The notes under the pieces: generated by a model
What the model saw: only the letters and a program-made list of their open reading frames with translations
What the model was told of the DNA's origin: nothing
Database searches by the model: none
Shown here: positions 63,128 through 64,000 of the stretch, piece after piece
How the letters are laid out: each line of letters starts with the position of its first letter
How positions within the stretch are numbered: position 1 is the stretch's first letter
Position numbers and translations under genes: made by a program
Origin: a virus
Length of the DNA stretch: 64,000 nt
Direction: 5' to 3' (one strand)
IMG/VR virus record: IMGVR_UViG_3300032322_002033
Location: 30,075 to 94,074 of that record

Positions 63128-63970
63128 ATGGCGACAAATTCCTTAGATGCTGTACTCGCTCAGTATGAAAAAGCGAAAGGTGGAACAGGTTCCACAAACA
63201 AAATGTCTCAAGAAGACAGAATGAAAAAGTATTTTGCGGCTATTCTTACGCAAAACGAAACATCAGGTCAAAAAAGACTTCGTATACTACCAACTCCTGA
63301 CGGGTCATCACCCTTCAAAGAAGTTTGGTATCATGAAGTTCAAGTTGAGGGTAAATGGAATAAAATCTATGACCCTGGAAAGAATGACAATGAGCGTTCA
63401 CCTTTGACAGAAATTCACGATGAGTTAATGTCAACAGGAAAAGAATCTGATAAAGAACTTGCAAAGGCTTACAAACCTCGTAAATTCTACATCGTTAAAG
63501 TAATTGACCGTGATAACGAAGCGGACGGAGTTAAATTCTGGCGTTTCAAACACAATTACAAGAACGAAGGTATCTTAGACAAAATCATTCCAATTTGGAA
63601 AGCTAAAGGTGATATTACTAACCCTGTAAATGGTCGTGATTTAATCATCGAATTGGCTAAGGCTAAGACTCCAAAAGGTGCCACTTACACAGTTATTCAG
63701 ACTGTAATGCACGACGACCCATCACCTGTTCACACAGATGCTGAAACTGCTAAGTCTTGGGTAGAAGACCCACTTACTTGGGCAGATGTTTACTCTAAAA
63801 AACCTGTTGAGTATTTGGAGGCAATTGCTCGTGGAGAAACTCCAAGATGGTCATCTGAATTGGGTAAATACGTTTATGGTGATAGTACATCAGATGAAAG
63901 TACTATTGGTGGAGCATCGTATGTTGACCCACAAGCTGGTGACGAACCCGATGGTGATTTACCATTCTAA
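63128..63970 (+). CDS. Single-stranded DNA-binding protein, gp32-like
   Basis: A 280-residue protein that coats single-stranded DNA during replication and recombination. The N-terminal LDAVLAQYEKAKGG helix and basic segment are followed by an OB-fold-type core QKRLRILPTPDGSSPFKEVW, then KPRKFYIVKVIDRDNEADGV, FWRFKHNYKNEGI and GRDLIIELAKAKTPKG, the plan of T4 gp32 relatives (gp32 has 301 residues). The usual gp32 zinc Cys/His set is not evident. The C-terminus is acidic and ends DEPDGDLPF, very like the DDDIPF tip with which bacterial SSB recruits partners. It has its own early-type promoter. Confidence 0.88.
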   Translation: MATNSLDAVLAQYEKAKGGTGSTNKMSQEDRMKKYFAAILTQNETSGQKRLRILPTPDGSSPFKEVWYHEVQVEGKWNKIYDPGKNDNERSPLTEIHDELMSTGKESDKELAKAYKPRKFYIVKVIDRDNEADGVKFWRFKHNYKNEGILDKIIPIWKAKGDITNPVNGRDLIIELAKAKTPKGATYTVIQTVMHDDPSPVHTDAETAKSWVEDPLTWADVYSKKPVEYLEAIARGETPRWSSELGKYVYGDSTSDESTIGGASYVDPQAGDEPDGDLPF

Positions 63971-63981
63971 TTTATAAAAGG

Positions 63982-64000
63982 ATGAGTACTAGTATAGACA
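63982..64000 (+). CDS. Start of a further gene, truncated by window edge
   Basis: ATG at 63982 begins MSTSID and runs off the right edge. It follows the ssDNA-binding protein stop by 11 bases, after taatttataaaagg, and is probably in the same transcript. Too little is visible to name it. Confidence 0.4.

Noticed and set aside
1-64000. tRNA genes, integrase or transposase
   Set aside because: No such sequence was recognised; genes are nearly contiguous and spacers are under 300 bases. A dedicated tRNA scan was not possible.

Overview
The window is almost solid protein-coding DNA of a large, AT-rich, tailed bacteriophage with a contractile, T4-like tail. The support is a set of recognisable virion and replication proteins: two tail sheaths, a tail tube, a tape-measure protein, baseplate and hub proteins, neck and sheath-stabiliser-like proteins, a family B DNA polymerase and a gp32-like single-stranded DNA-binding protein. 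No ribosomal RNA, tRNA, integrase, CRISPR array or insertion sequence was seen. Starts lack Shine-Dalgarno sequences and have A/T-rich leaders. One promoter also fits the Bacteroidota pattern TTTG-N20-TAnnTTTG, so a Bacteroidota (for example flavobacterial) host is the best guess, but this is inference.

Layout. (1) 1-7417, minus strand: a translationally coupled operon of glycosyltransferases, a UDP-galactopyranose mutase, a dUTPase and a 3'-5' exonuclease. (2) 7467-10001, minus strand: five small, poorly recognised proteins, including a stand-alone WYL-like domain. (3) 10049-15115, plus strand: adhesin and fibre-like proteins (a YVTN propeller, a LamG-like Cys-rich protein). (4) 15175-20193, plus strand: five glycosyltransferases. 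(5) 20220-31415, plus strand: fibre and adhesin genes, two of which carry exact 264-bp repeats. (6) 31504-34299, plus strand: DNA polymerase. (7) 34296-38254, minus strand: a small protein, a neck-like protein, a Mn-type superoxide dismutase and a SNF2-type helicase. (8) 38308-62125, plus strand: the tail module in near-T4 order (gp14-like, gp15-like, sheath, sheath paralogue, HAD phosphatase, tube, gp26/gp51-like chaperones with a probable frameshift, tape measure, tube-cap-like protein with an OmpA-like domain, LysM-like baseplate protein, giant hub protein). (9) 62167-64000, plus strand: small proteins, the ssDNA-binding protein and the start of another gene.

Regulation can partly be read from the sequence. 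A TATTTAT element lies just upstream of at least twelve transcription units on both strands, nearly all virion genes; it resembles a T4-type late promoter. The polymerase, the ssDNA-binding protein and the helicase instead have TTGACA/TTGATA-N17-TAnnnT promoters. This suggests separate early/middle and late classes.

The most interesting items are: a gp26/gp51 overlap with a T6-C slip site that would need a +1 (or -2) shift just before the tape-measure gene; tandem paralogous sheath genes with divergent insertions; a phage-encoded Mn-type superoxide dismutase between neck genes, with an N-terminal extension that could be a capsid-targeting peptide; an OmpA-like domain inside a tail tube-cap protein; and a large glycosylation gene set on both sides of the fibre genes, suggesting that virion fibres or the host surface are decorated with sugars, possibly including galactofuranose.
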